Source of the DNA: Bacillota bacterium
GTDB lineage: Bacteria > Bacillota > Clostridia > DSM-8532
Direction of reading: 5' to 3'
Length of the DNA: 14,115 bases
Assembly: GCA_023440865.1 (NCBI GenBank)
Contig: JAEXRM010000218.1
Span: forward strand, 1-14,115
Positions 1 to 8,724 of the stretch are shown here, one piece after another. The translations under genes and the position numbers were made by a program. Under the pieces are notes generated by a model that was not told the DNA's origin, made no database searches, and saw only the letters and a program-made list of their open reading frames with translations. Numbering within the stretch: the first letter of the stretch is position 1; every line of letters begins with the position of its first letter.

Positions 1-587
1 CTACGAATCCGTTGGTAGCACTTTACTTTGCTACCCGTATAACCGAAAAGGATAATGACGGAAATTTGTTGGATAGTGCCGTTTACGTGCTTGTTCAAGA
101 CCCAGTCAAGTACTCAAATCTCAAGAACCAACACGATAATCAAATAGCTGCAAAACTTGAAAACGCTGCTAATCCACCTGAAGAAGAGACGGCTGATCCA
201 TATGGCGAGTATGGTCTTGATTCCGAAAAAGCAAGTACTACATCCGTAGATATTCTAGAAGAACGATCAGAGGAGAAGAAGACCATTCTCCCAGTAACGA
301 TCTCTTCCCCTTTTAATATCAATTCAAATGTGATATATGAACCTCCCCATGTTTCACCCCGTATCCGCTCACAGGATGGTGTTCTTCTCGCGTGTTTCAA
401 ACCCCTGGAACCACTCGAAGAAATAGACTATCTGGAAATACTGATAAAAGCCGAATCGCATGATGTTATCCGCAAACGTCTTGATCTTTACGGTGTCTTT
501 GATAAGCAGCTTTTCCCTGATCTTGATGGCATGGCTAAATGGCTGAAGTTTCATGAATTTGAATGTCAAAATGGAGAATTGCTATGA
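1..587 (+). CDS. FRG-domain protein, C-terminal part (5' end outside window)
   Basis: The frame is already open at the window edge (first full codon at position 3), so the start lies upstream; 194 codons are visible before TGA at 585-587. The first residues read TNPLVALYFAT, the signature near the end of the FRG domain, named for its conserved Phe-Arg-Gly motif. The F-R-G residues themselves would be in the missing part. After this comes a hydrophilic acidic linker (about residues 50-85 of the visible part, rich in Glu, Asp and Pro), then a mixed segment ending in a short helical tail. FRG proteins are often found next to phage-defence genes, type I restriction systems among them, but their biochemical role is poorly established. 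The 4-base ATGA overlap with hsdR suggests translational coupling in one operon. G+C is visibly lower than in the metabolic genes to the right. The family call is fairly secure from this motif plus the neighbour; function is unknown. Confidence 0.72.
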   Translation, partial: TNPLVALYFATRITEKDNDGNLLDSAVYVLVQDPVKYSNLKNQHDNQIAAKLENAANPPEEETADPYGEYGLDSEKASTTSVDILEERSEEKKTILPVTISSPFNINSNVIYEPPHVSPRIRSQDGVLLACFKPLEPLEEIDYLEILIKAESHDVIRKRLDLYGVFDKQLFPDLDGMAKWLKFHEFECQNGELL

Positions 588-3500
588 AAGCAACCACGGA
601 AAAGGCTTTCGAGTTATATATCCAGGAAACGATGGCTTCACGCGGATGGGTTTCCGGTTCAAACAAAGAATGGAATAAAGCAAAGGCTCTTTTCCCCGAT
701 CAGGTGATTGCTTTCATCAAAGACACCCAGGCCGATCTATGGGCCCAAATGGAGAAACTTCACGGGCAGGAACTTGCCGCAAAAATCATGGAATCGTTAC
801 AAAAGGAACGTGACACAAAAGGCACGATGTACATTATACGTCATGGCTTCAAGTTCTATGGAAAAATCTTTAGGCTGGCCTATTTCAAACCGGCTCATGG
901 GTTGGTAAAGGAAACACTCGAGCTCTATTCCAAAAATCAACTCCAAGTCACACGGCAGGTTGCATGTCATCCCACCGATGCAGGCACAGTAGATATGGTC
1001 CTCTCCCTGAACGGGATTCCCCTTGCTACCATTGAGCTGAAGAACCCAGCGACCGGGCAGACATGGAAGCATGCCGTAGCACAATACAAGAACGATCGCG
1101 ATCCCCGATCCCCGCTTTTCCAGTTCAACAGAGGCGCGATTGTCCATTTTGCTGTCGATCCCGATGAAGTACATATGGCAACCCGCCTGAACAAGGAAAA
1201 GACCTTCTTTCTGCCATTCAACCGCGGGAGTGCTCCCGGTGAGATTGAGTGCGGTAAGGGAAATCCCCAACATCCATCAGGGCACCGCACTGGCTATTTC
1301 TGGGAAGACGTGCTTGCTCGGGATCTTTTTCTGGACATCATCGGCAGCTATGTTTTCCTGGAAACCAAAGAAGAGACCCATGATGATGGTGTGGGAGGGC
1401 GTAAGAAAGTCACAAGGGAGACTTTGATTTTCCCTCGGTATCATCAGTTGGATGCTGTTCAGAAAATGGTGAAATGCACCAGAGCGGAGCATGCCGGGAA
1501 CAATTATCTGATCCAGCATTCAGCCGGTAGTGGTAAAACAAACACCATCTCCTGGCTATCGCATCGTCTGTCAAGTCTTCACACCGAAACAGATGCCAAG
1601 ATATTTGATTGTGTCGTTGTCATTACTGACCGTCGGATCCTTGATAAGCAATTGCAGGACGCCATTTACCAGATTGAACACGCACAGGGTGTCGTCAAGG
1701 CAATTGATGAAAACTCCCGCCAGTTGTCCGAAGCGCTGATTGATGGTACCAAGATCGTGATTACCACCCTGCAGAAGTTCCCGTTTATTCTTCGCGGACT
1801 CTTGCACATTGCCGGAGCTGACAACCCTGACAACCCAGATGAAGCGGCCATTGCCAAAACCAAGGAGTGGCAGGAAGCCATTGCGTCACGTAAGTATGCT
1901 GTGATTGTCGATGAAGCCCATTCCAGCCAGACCGGTGAAACCGCCCGGGAGTTGAAACGCATATTGGGCGCTGGAACCGAGCAAGGTGCCGAGGAAAGTG
2001 AACTTGATTGGGAAGATGGTCTGAACAAAGTCATGGAGTCACGTGGCAGGCAAAAGAACCTGAGCTTTTTTGCTTTCACTGCCACCCCGAAAGGGAAAAC
2101 GCTGGAGCTTTTTGGACGCACCGGTGCCAGCGGCAAGCCGGAAGCCTTTCATACGTATTCCATGAAACAAGCCATCGAAGAGGGATTCATCCTTGATGTG
2201 CTTCAACGGTATACGACCTACAAGACCTATTTCAGACTGATCAAAAGTGCCGAAAGCGACCCGGCCATGCCAAAGAAAAAGGCTCAGAAGAAGCTGGGAA
2301 AGTTCATGGCGCTGCATCCGCACAACATTGAGCAGAAAACTGAAATTATGATAGAGCATTTCCGTGAACACGTGAAACATAAGATCGGAGGACGTGCAAA
2401 AGCGATGGTCGTGACCGGCTCCCGACTGCACGCAGTCCGGTATATGCTGGCTTTTCAACGATACATTGAAGAAAACCATTATGCCGACATTCGTCCACTG
2501 GTCGCTTTCTCCGGTACGGTCAAAGATCCGGATACAGGAAAGGAATACACCGAACCATCCATGAATCTGGAGGTTGTCACCAGAAAGGCAATACCCGAGT
2601 CGCAGTTATCCGAAAAATTCGATTCTTCGGATTATCAGGTCTTGTTGGTTGCAAACAAGTACCAGACCGGGTTTGATCAACCCTTGCTTTGTGCCATGTA
2701 TGTGGACAAGCGACTGGATGGAGTACAGGCCGTACAAACACTATCCCGACTGAACAGAACCAGTGCAGGAAAAGAGCCTCCGTTCGTTTTGGATTTTGTC
2801 AATGAATCAGAAGATATTTATAAGGCATTCAAGCCCTATTACAATGTCACATCCCTTGAAGAGAAATCGGATCCCAGTCATCTGGAACGCCTGAAGCATG
2901 AGCTCAATGCGTTTCAAGTGTACTTGTGGTCTGAGGTCGATGGATTCTGCCAGATATTCTACCTTCCCCAGTACAGGCAAAACCCTTCCGATCATGCCCG
3001 TATGGAAAAGATGATCGCACCTGCCGTGGATCGTTTCAACGCCCTTGATGACGAAAAGAGGGAAGCCTTTCACGAAAAAATAACTGCATACACAAACTTC
3101 TACTCTTTCATCAGTCAGATTCTCCCGTATTCTGACAAGGAATTGGAAATGCTCTACAGCTATGGCCGATATCTGATCCCCCATCTTGACACCGGTGATA
3201 TCGGGGTCACTCCACATCCGGAAAAGGAAGTCTCACTTCAGTACTACCGTATGGAAAAAAGCATGTCCGGTTCCATCATCATGGAAGGCGGCGAACAATA
3301 TGGGGTAAAATCGCCTACGGCTGTTGGCACTGGGAAATCGAAGGATGAGGATAAACCGCTGTCAGAAATCATCCAGGCCCTCAACGACCGGTTTGGCACT
3401 GATTTTTCTGAGGAAGACCGTTTGTTTTTCGAGCAGATCAAAGAAAAGGCGTCAAAAGACGAGCGGATTATTCAAACAGCAATCGCCAATCCTTTCGACA

Positions 3501-3667
3501 AGTTTGAACTGGGCATCAAGGCAATCATTGAATCACTGATGATACAAAAAATGGCTGAGAATGATGATATTGTGACAAGATACATGGATGACAGCAACTT
3601 TCAGAAAACGATATTCCCTATACTTGCAAAAGAAGTATATCAGGCCGTTTTATTAAAACAAGCATGA
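584..3667 (+). CDS. hsdR: Type I restriction enzyme, R (endonuclease/translocase) subunit
   Basis: This 1027-residue protein is the motor and nuclease subunit of a type I restriction-modification complex, which translocates and cuts unmodified foreign DNA when assembled with HsdM and HsdS. An N-terminal PD-(D/E)xK nuclease site is visible as D137 in a TVDMVL strand, then E151 and K153 in IELK, with a following QYKND segment (QxxxY type). Superfamily 2 helicase motifs follow in order: AGSGKT at 314-319 (Walker A), ITDRRILDKQ (motif Ia), DEAH at 443-446 (Walker B), TATP at 499-502 (motif III), QTGFDQPLL (motif V) and QTLSRLNR at 718-725 (motif VI arginine finger). All catalytic residues look intact and the length is normal for HsdR. 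I chose ATG 584 over the in-frame ATG 563 because GGAG at 573-576 sits 7 bases before it and it overlaps the upstream stop. hsdM and hsdS are not visible. G+C is lower than in the downstream metabolic genes, consistent with a transferred defence island. Confidence 0.95.
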   Translation: MKATTEKAFELYIQETMASRGWVSGSNKEWNKAKALFPDQVIAFIKDTQADLWAQMEKLHGQELAAKIMESLQKERDTKGTMYIIRHGFKFYGKIFRLAYFKPAHGLVKETLELYSKNQLQVTRQVACHPTDAGTVDMVLSLNGIPLATIELKNPATGQTWKHAVAQYKNDRDPRSPLFQFNRGAIVHFAVDPDEVHMATRLNKEKTFFLPFNRGSAPGEIECGKGNPQHPSGHRTGYFWEDVLARDLFLDIIGSYVFLETKEETHDDGVGGRKKVTRETLIFPRYHQLDAVQKMVKCTRAEHAGNNYLIQHSAGSGKTNTISWLSHRLSSLHTETDAKIFDCVVVITDRRILDKQLQDAIYQIEHAQGVVKAIDENSRQLSEALIDGTKIVITTLQKFPFILRGLLHIAGADNPDNPDEAAIAKTKEWQEAIASRKYAVIVDEAHSSQTGETARELKRILGAGTEQGAEESELDWEDGLNKVMESRGRQKNLSFFAFTATPKGKTLELFGRTGASGKPEAFHTYSMKQAIEEGFILDVLQRYTTYKTYFRLIKSAESDPAMPKKKAQKKLGKFMALHPHNIEQKTEIMIEHFREHVKHKIGGRAKAMVVTGSRLHAVRYMLAFQRYIEENHYADIRPLVAFSGTVKDPDTGKEYTEPSMNLEVVTRKAIPESQLSEKFDSSDYQVLLVANKYQTGFDQPLLCAMYVDKRLDGVQAVQTLSRLNRTSAGKEPPFVLDFVNESEDIYKAFKPYYNVTSLEEKSDPSHLERLKHELNAFQVYLWSEVDGFCQIFYLPQYRQNPSDHARMEKMIAPAVDRFNALDDEKREAFHEKITAYTNFYSFISQILPYSDKELEMLYSYGRYLIPHLDTGDIGVTPHPEKEVSLQYYRMEKSMSGSIIMEGGEQYGVKSPTAVGTGKSKDEDKPLSEIIQALNDRFGTDFSEEDRLFFEQIKEKASKDERIIQTAIANPFDKFELGIKAIIESLMIQKMAENDDIVTRYMDDSNFQKTIFPILAKEVYQAVLLKQA

Positions 3668-3799
3668 GGATGAATTGTGACAAGCACGACCGGGTCGGAC
3701 AGCAGACCTCCGAGCCAGCAGCTGACCCGGGTGTTGTTGTACATTACCGTCAGAGACCGCAAAATGGATGGAAAACTGAAATGCGGCACGCGGATGCGT
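3668..3799. other. Junction between defence operon and glycosidase unit; possible stump of a lost gene
   Basis: This 132-base stretch lies between two genes that converge on it: hsdR ends at its left and the minus-strand GH2 gene at its right. A GAGGA at 3666-3670 followed by GTG at 3677 would be a good start for a third operon gene nine bases after hsdR. Its reading (MTSTTGSDSRPP...) matches no family I recognise, and it runs straight into the antisense of GH2. An inverted repeat pairs CCGGGTC (3690-3696) with GACCCGG (3724-3730) around a 27-base loop; no T-run follows on either strand, so it is a weak terminator candidate. The change from lower to higher G+C happens around here. Possible explanations are a deletion or integration scar, or simply non-coding spacer. 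Confidence 0.35.
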
Positions 3800-6064
3800 T
3801 TATCCGGCCGCGATGGCCAATTGCTGTGTGACAAGGCCTTCCGCGCTGACAGTCACAAGCGCCTGCCCCGACTTTCCGGTGGATCGTACGGCTGCCATCG
3901 CAATGCCGTTGAAGGCACGCTGCCGGTTGCCGGCGAACGCATCCTCCGCCATGGGGTTTCCCGTCCCGGAAGCCAGCAACGCGCCGGCACCGGACACGGT
4001 GAAATGGAGCTCGTTCCGCGCCCAGGGCACCGGATTGCCCCGTTCATCCACGACCGTGGCCGTCACATAGGCCAGGCCGCCCCATGCGGCAGGGATTTCC
4101 GACCGGTCGGATTCGAGGCGGATTGCATACGGAAGACCGCAGGTCGACACCGCATCCTCACCTGTCACGGTTCCGCCGACATAGGCGATCGCACGGATGC
4201 AGCCGGCCTCGTACGACGTTTCGAACGAGGCCACATGCCGGTTGGCATGCCCGGCCGGCTTCCTGCCAAGCGAGATGCCGTTCACAAGCAGCTCCACCTC
4301 GTCCGCCGCGCTGTACACATCGATGAAAACCCGCATCCCGGCCGCCTCGGGCCAACTCCAGCTATGGTGGACATCGGGCCAGCCCCAGGGGGTTCCCTCG
4401 GTTTTCAAGCCTTTCCCGTTCGGGCGGTGGACCGCAATCCACGGCTTGCTTCGATGTCCCCAGACGATCTGCCGGTATAGGGACTGCGGCCTCGGCAGGC
4501 CCAGCATGTCGAGATCACCGCAATTCGACAGCAGCCATGGGTATTTCGCACCGGCATACAGCGAGGACTCGCCGGGAAGAATCGACCTGCCCAAGCCGGC
4601 CTCGCCGATATTGTCCATGCTGGTCCAGACACAATCTCCCAGAACACGCGGATGGTCCAATGCCATTTTCCAGTTGTCGAACGCGGCGGATGGATATGAC
4701 TCCGTTCCAAGGATGAATCGTTCCGGAAAGGCGGCCAGGTCCTCCCCATAGCGCTCCCACATGTAATTGTAGCCGACAACATCGAGGGGGGCCGAAAACG
4801 CCATGCTGTCCTTGGCAAAGTCCTCGATCTCCATCTCGTAGGCGAAGGTCAACGCGTTGGTGACAAAGCGGGAGCTGTCCAACGCGCGAACGGCGGCCGC
4901 CAATTGGGCGGAGAGCTCGTTGCCGCCGGACATGCCGAACCGCTCCGGCACTTCGTTGCCTGTCGACCAGAAGAAGATGGCGGGATGGTTCCGGTCACGC
5001 CGTACCATCGACTCGATGTCCCGGCGCCACCAGTCCTCGAAGTACAGGTGATAGTCGTACGGGGTTTTCCCCATGCGCCAGCAGTCAAACGCCTCGTCCA
5101 TCACAATCATGCCATGGCGGTCGCAGGCGTCCAGAAAGGCCGGCGAGGGCGGATTGTGGGCGCAGCGGATCATGTTGAACCCGGCGTTCTTGTGCGCAAG
5201 GACTTTTCTCTCCTCGGCGGCATCCCATGCCGCCGCCCCCAGCATGCCGCAGTCGTGGTGCACGCAGCCGCCCTTGAGTTTCAGCGGCTTGTCGTTGAGA
5301 AGCAGGCCCCTGTCCCGATCCAGGGCAATGGAACGAATTCCGACAGCGGTTTCCACCGCATCCGCTGCAAGTCCGCCGGCAACCAGCTCGCTCCGCAAGG
5401 TGTACAGATAGGGATCCTCCGGTTCCCACAGACGGACATCGGCAATCGAAACATCCCGTACGTTCACGCCCGAAACGGCCGGCGATTCATGCAACGCGAT
5501 GACGACGCCATGCGCATCCAGGAGCGTGTGGCGCAATAGCCCTTCTCCCACGATCTCCGTCTCCACATGGATCACGGCGCGGTCCGTTCCCACAACCGGC
5601 GTTGTCACAAATACGCCCCAGGGTGCGACATGCGGACCATCCGCCACCTGCAGCCAGACATGGCGATACAGCCCGGTCCCGGAATACCAGCGGGAGTTCG
5701 GCTGGGCATTGTTGCTGATGCGTATCGCCAGCTCGTTGTCGCCGCCCGGTTTGAGCCACGGTGTCAGTTCCACGAGAAAGGAGGTGTAGCCATACGGATG
5801 GAATGCGACCCGGTTGCCGTTGACGAACACCTCGGCGTTCATGTAGGCGCCTTCCACCTCCAGCACGACTCTTCCCGCAAGGCCTGCCGGCAGCTTCTTC
5901 CGGTATTCGCATTCCCCTCCCTGGAAATAGCCGCCGCGCTCCGCCATCAGGCTGTCCGGCTTCCGCGGCATCTTGACGGAATGGTCATGCGGGAGATTCA
6001 CTCGCTCATGATGAAGTCTGCCGGCTGAGAATTGCCAGTCCAGGTCCAGGTTGATTCTTTTCAC
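3800..6064 (-). CDS. Glycoside hydrolase family 2 protein, beta-galactosidase type
   Basis: A 754-residue retaining glycosidase, most likely hydrolysing terminal beta-galactosides. The order fits GH2. An N-terminal jelly-roll sugar-binding domain (about 1-150, with YFQGGECEYRK and NSRWYSGTGLYR) is followed by an immunoglobulin-like domain and a TIM barrel (about 240-530). The barrel shows CAHNPPSP, acid/base E371 in WSTGNEVP and the likely nucleophile E455 in GTESYP; GDCVWTSMDNIGEAG follows. The C-terminal half has a DUF4982-like segment (VFIDVYSAADEVELLVNG) and a final immunoglobulin-like domain (DERGNPVPWARNELHF). There is no signal peptide, so it is probably cytoplasmic. The start is the GTG at 6064, supported by AAGGAG seven bases upstream and by the conserved N-terminus INLDLDWQF. 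It lies 222 bases downstream of the GH95 gene on the same strand, suggesting joint use of fucosylated galactosides. Beta-glucuronidase or another GH2 specificity cannot be excluded. Confidence 0.9.
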   Translation of the reverse strand: MKRINLDLDWQFSAGRLHHERVNLPHDHSVKMPRKPDSLMAERGGYFQGGECEYRKKLPAGLAGRVVLEVEGAYMNAEVFVNGNRVAFHPYGYTSFLVELTPWLKPGGDNELAIRISNNAQPNSRWYSGTGLYRHVWLQVADGPHVAPWGVFVTTPVVGTDRAVIHVETEIVGEGLLRHTLLDAHGVVIALHESPAVSGVNVRDVSIADVRLWEPEDPYLYTLRSELVAGGLAADAVETAVGIRSIALDRDRGLLLNDKPLKLKGGCVHHDCGMLGAAAWDAAEERKVLAHKNAGFNMIRCAHNPPSPAFLDACDRHGMIVMDEAFDCWRMGKTPYDYHLYFEDWWRRDIESMVRRDRNHPAIFFWSTGNEVPERFGMSGGNELSAQLAAAVRALDSSRFVTNALTFAYEMEIEDFAKDSMAFSAPLDVVGYNYMWERYGEDLAAFPERFILGTESYPSAAFDNWKMALDHPRVLGDCVWTSMDNIGEAGLGRSILPGESSLYAGAKYPWLLSNCGDLDMLGLPRPQSLYRQIVWGHRSKPWIAVHRPNGKGLKTEGTPWGWPDVHHSWSWPEAAGMRVFIDVYSAADEVELLVNGISLGRKPAGHANRHVASFETSYEAGCIRAIAYVGGTVTGEDAVSTCGLPYAIRLESDRSEIPAAWGGLAYVTATVVDERGNPVPWARNELHFTVSGAGALLASGTGNPMAEDAFAGNRQRAFNGIAMAAVRSTGKSGQALVTVSAEGLVTQQLAIAAG

Positions 6065-6286
6065 GATGCGTCTCCTTTTGATGAAGTTCCTGCCCTCCGG
6101 TGAGTGGTCGTCGTCTGGCCGGCTCATGAGCAGAGATGAGGTCCTGGCAGCCTTCGTGACGATGAACATCCCCTCATTGGCCGGTGCCGCATGATCCGGC
6201 CCCGCTTCGCTTGTCGAGACGGCGCCTGAGGGCTCCTCGCGCCAGCGGGTCAAGTTGATCCAGGTGTTTTCCGATGAATGCGACGT
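6065..6286 (-). other. GH95-GH2 spacer, open in the frame of both genes
   Basis: This is a 222-base gap between the GH95 stop (TAG, 6289-6287) and the GH2 GTG start. The gap is exactly 74 codons and contains no stop in the frame shared by the two genes, so only the single TAG separates them. The implied peptide (NTWINLTRWREEPSG..., later NFIKRRRI) matches no domain I know. I see no clear promoter or terminator hairpin in it. It is probably a non-coding spacer in a two-gene transcript, with the GH2 ribosome binding site at its end. A degraded linker is a less likely reading. Confidence 0.4.
6072..6077 (-). promoter_or_regulatory. Ribosome binding site fixing the GH2 start
   Basis: On the minus strand this reads AAGGAG, seven bases before the GTG at 6064-6062. 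It decides for the GTG start over earlier in-frame alternatives such as the TTG at 6253, whose extra 63 codons read as low-complexity polar sequence unlike any GH2 N-terminus. Confidence 0.8.
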
Positions 6287-8635
6287 CTAGGACAAGAAAT
6301 AGGAACATCCCTTCCTGACGGCAAAGGAGAAACCGATTTCGGTTCCCGACACGGATACCGCCTCATCGCCGCACGAGACAGACATCGGCGCTCCCACCAC
6401 CTCCACGGGCCCATCCCGGAACGCCCTCACGACAGCCGTTTTCAAAACGCCATCCTCCCATGCCAGGTCCACCTCGATCTGGCCGCGTGCACGCAGTCCC
6501 TTGACATGCCCCGACTTCCAGGTGACCGGAAGCGCCGGCAGGAAGTGCAGGGCGACATGGCTCTGCAGCAGGCATTCCGCCATGCCCGCCGTCAAGCCGA
6601 GGTTTCCGTCGATTTGAAACACGTGATTGGCATTGAGCAGCGATCGGGAGCTTGAATCCGCAAGCATCCTGCGAATGCCGGCATCCGTTCCTTCTCCGTT
6701 TTGCAGCCTTGCATGGAGATTGACAAACCAGGCCAACGGCCACCCACCCCTGCCGGCGCCATTGTCGGCCCGAAGCGCGAGCGAACGCCGCACGGCATCC
6801 ATCAAGGCCGGTGTATCACGCCAATTGATTTCCGAGCCAGGATAGCAGGCAAACAGGTGGGAAACATGACCCATGCCCGGTGTGAGCTCGGGATACTCCC
6901 TATCCCATTCCACAATCTGGCCCCGGCTGCCGATTTGGGTCTTCGGCAGACGTGCGGCCATGGTCTCCAATTGGGCGCACAGCTCCGGATCAACCTGCAG
7001 CAGCCGCTGCGTCAGCACGCACACGCCAAAGAAGGCGCGCAGGATCTGGTTGTCCATCGCAGGGCCCGCACATACGGGGGTGTCATATCCGTTTGGCAGC
7101 ACATACCGGTTTTCTGGTGATACCGACGGACACGTCACAAGCGCCCCGTCCCGTTCCGTCAGGAAATCGACAAAGAACAACGCCATGTCGCGCAGGATCG
7201 GATACATGCTCCGCAGCACCTTCTCATCCCCTGCATGCAGGTAATGCTCCCACACGTGCAGCCCCATCCAGGGACCGCCCGTGAGCCACGGTGTGGCCGC
7301 CATGTACCAGTCCTGCGGCGCACAGTCCCCATAGAAATCGGTGTTGTGGTGACAGGCCATCCCCCGCATGCCATACATCACCTGCGCCGTCCGCTTCCCG
7401 TTGCCATGCATCTTCCGCATCAGATCGAAAAAGGGTGCATGCAGCTCGGACAGGTTGCAAATCTCGACAGGCCAGTAATTCATCTGCAGGTTGATGTTGA
7501 TGGTGTACTTGCTGTCCCAGGAGGGCATGTACTCCGCGTTCCAGATGCCCTGCAGATTCAGTGCGGCGCTGTCCTCCCTGCCGCCCGACACGATCAGATA
7601 ACGGCCATACTGGAAGTAGAGGGCCGCCAATGCCGGGTCGGAAGCGCCATTCCGGACAGCGGAAATCCGTTTGTCGGTCATCTCGGCCGAATCCGGCCCA
7701 AGATCGAGGACACAGCGCGACATCAGGCGGGAGAAGTCCTGAACATGGCTCTCATGGAGTCTTTCATAGCCGATTCGCTCCACCTCGTCCACCCGGGCGC
7801 GCACATCCGCTTCCGGATCGGCGCACCGATTGGTTGTGGCGGACACGACATACAGGACCACCTCGCTGCATTGGCGGGCGAGCAGCTGCGCAACGGGATT
7901 CTCCACATCACCGTCACAGGAAATCCTGACAGCGGCCGCAAACCCGACTTCGCCTTCATGCCCCTTGAGAAGCAGGGTCCTGTCATCGACCGATCGAACC
8001 GAATCCGCCATGGATGCCGGCCATACGCCCGCACGAACCCGTCTGCCGGGTCTGCGGTCATCGGCGATGGTCTTGTCGGAAATGACACACCGGTCCAACA
8101 ACACGTCGAGATTGATGGAACCCGGCACATCGGTTGTCAGGCGGATGCACATGGCATTGCCGGGATGGCTGACGAACATTTCCCTGTGGTAACGAATGCC
8201 TGCCTGCGTGTGGTCGACACGCAGCACGCCGGTCATGAGGTCAAGATCGGAGACGTACGCCTCCGCGTCGTGGCTGTTCGGCAGCCACCCGAATGCATAC
8301 GGCATCCTTTGGTTGAGGGCAAGATCCAGCTCGCCCAAAGGTGCATAATGCCGCATGTTGCATGGTGTGCCCACCATGTACCGCAGGATCAGCTCCTCCG
8401 CCTGTTCCATTTCTCCGGCGAACACGAGCCGGCGGATTTCCGGCAGCTTGTCACGGAGCGCCTGGTTGTTGCGGTCGGAAAAGGTGCCGTACCACAGGGA
8501 ATCATCGTTCAGCGCGATCCGCTCCACACACGCATGGCCATACACCATGGCGCCAAGTCTGCCATTGCCCATGGGCAGGGCATCATGCCAGACGGCTGCC
8601 TGGCTGTCGTACCGGAGATGATAGGGATGAGTCAT
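6287..8635 (-). CDS. Glycoside hydrolase family 95, alpha-L-fucosidase type
   Basis: A 782-residue inverting glycosidase; characterised family members release terminal alpha-1,2-linked L-fucose and a few act on alpha-L-galactose. The N-terminal beta-sandwich begins with the family signature WHDALPMGNGRLGAMVYG and ALNDDSLWYG. The (alpha/alpha)6 barrel contains LQGIWN...W.SKYT and NINLQMNYW (N380 and N382, probably the asparagines that position the catalytic water). CHHNTDFYGDCAP, PSVSPEN (E508, the probable general acid), GWPLAWFVNLHARL and FQIDGN (D676) follow. The C-terminal beta domain ends the chain at a normal length for a compact member. There is no signal peptide, so it should act on imported oligosaccharides. 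ATG 8635 is preceded by AAGGAGG (8642-8648) at six bases. It is the first gene of the minus-strand unit, and its 5' region carries a LacI-type palindrome. Fucosidase versus galactosidase cannot be settled by eye. Confidence 0.92.
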   Translation of the reverse strand: MTHPYHLRYDSQAAVWHDALPMGNGRLGAMVYGHACVERIALNDDSLWYGTFSDRNNQALRDKLPEIRRLVFAGEMEQAEELILRYMVGTPCNMRHYAPLGELDLALNQRMPYAFGWLPNSHDAEAYVSDLDLMTGVLRVDHTQAGIRYHREMFVSHPGNAMCIRLTTDVPGSINLDVLLDRCVISDKTIADDRRPGRRVRAGVWPASMADSVRSVDDRTLLLKGHEGEVGFAAAVRISCDGDVENPVAQLLARQCSEVVLYVVSATTNRCADPEADVRARVDEVERIGYERLHESHVQDFSRLMSRCVLDLGPDSAEMTDKRISAVRNGASDPALAALYFQYGRYLIVSGGREDSAALNLQGIWNAEYMPSWDSKYTININLQMNYWPVEICNLSELHAPFFDLMRKMHGNGKRTAQVMYGMRGMACHHNTDFYGDCAPQDWYMAATPWLTGGPWMGLHVWEHYLHAGDEKVLRSMYPILRDMALFFVDFLTERDGALVTCPSVSPENRYVLPNGYDTPVCAGPAMDNQILRAFFGVCVLTQRLLQVDPELCAQLETMAARLPKTQIGSRGQIVEWDREYPELTPGMGHVSHLFACYPGSEINWRDTPALMDAVRRSLALRADNGAGRGGWPLAWFVNLHARLQNGEGTDAGIRRMLADSSSRSLLNANHVFQIDGNLGLTAGMAECLLQSHVALHFLPALPVTWKSGHVKGLRARGQIEVDLAWEDGVLKTAVVRAFRDGPVEVVGAPMSVSCGDEAVSVSGTEIGFSFAVRKGCSYFLS

Positions 8636-8650
8636 GCTATGCCTCCTTCA

Positions 8651-8700
8651 CCTGTTCCGGACATCGGACAGGCGGGTTGGTCCCTTCGGACCAGCCCGCC
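8651..8700 (-). repeat. Two abutting hairpins in the GH95 leader
   Basis: The larger hairpin pairs 8671-8683 with 8688-8700 (13-base arms GGCGGGTTGGTCC and GGACCAGCCCGCC, 4-base loop) with one non-Watson-Crick position, 8677 against 8694. That pair is G-U in plus-strand RNA but A-C in minus-strand RNA. A smaller one pairs CCTG/TCCG (8651-8659, one bulged base) with CGGA/CAGG (8665-8672) and shares two bases with the first. They lie between the candidate GH95 promoter and its ribosome binding site. No T-run follows on either strand, so a simple terminator is unlikely; an mRNA-stabilising or protein-binding leader element is possible. Confidence 0.5.
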
Positions 8701-8724
8701 TGCGGCATGGGTGTCGATCAACAG

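Noticed and set aside
563..583. Earlier ATG for hsdR at 563
   Set aside because: No ribosome binding site at a proper distance; ATG 584 has GGAG at seven bases and the ATGA coupling.
3647..3659. GTTTTATTAAAAC palindrome at the hsdR 3' end
   Set aside because: It lies inside the last hsdR codons, is A+T-only apart from its end bases, and is short enough to be chance.
3677..4480. 267-codon plus-strand frame after hsdR taken as a full gene
   Set aside because: From 3800 on it is antisense to the well-supported GH2 gene; only the start signal near 3677 is worth noting.
6065..6253. Extended N-terminus of GH2 from a TTG at 6253
   Set aside because: The extra 63 residues are not family-like, and a consensus ribosome binding site marks the GTG at 6064.
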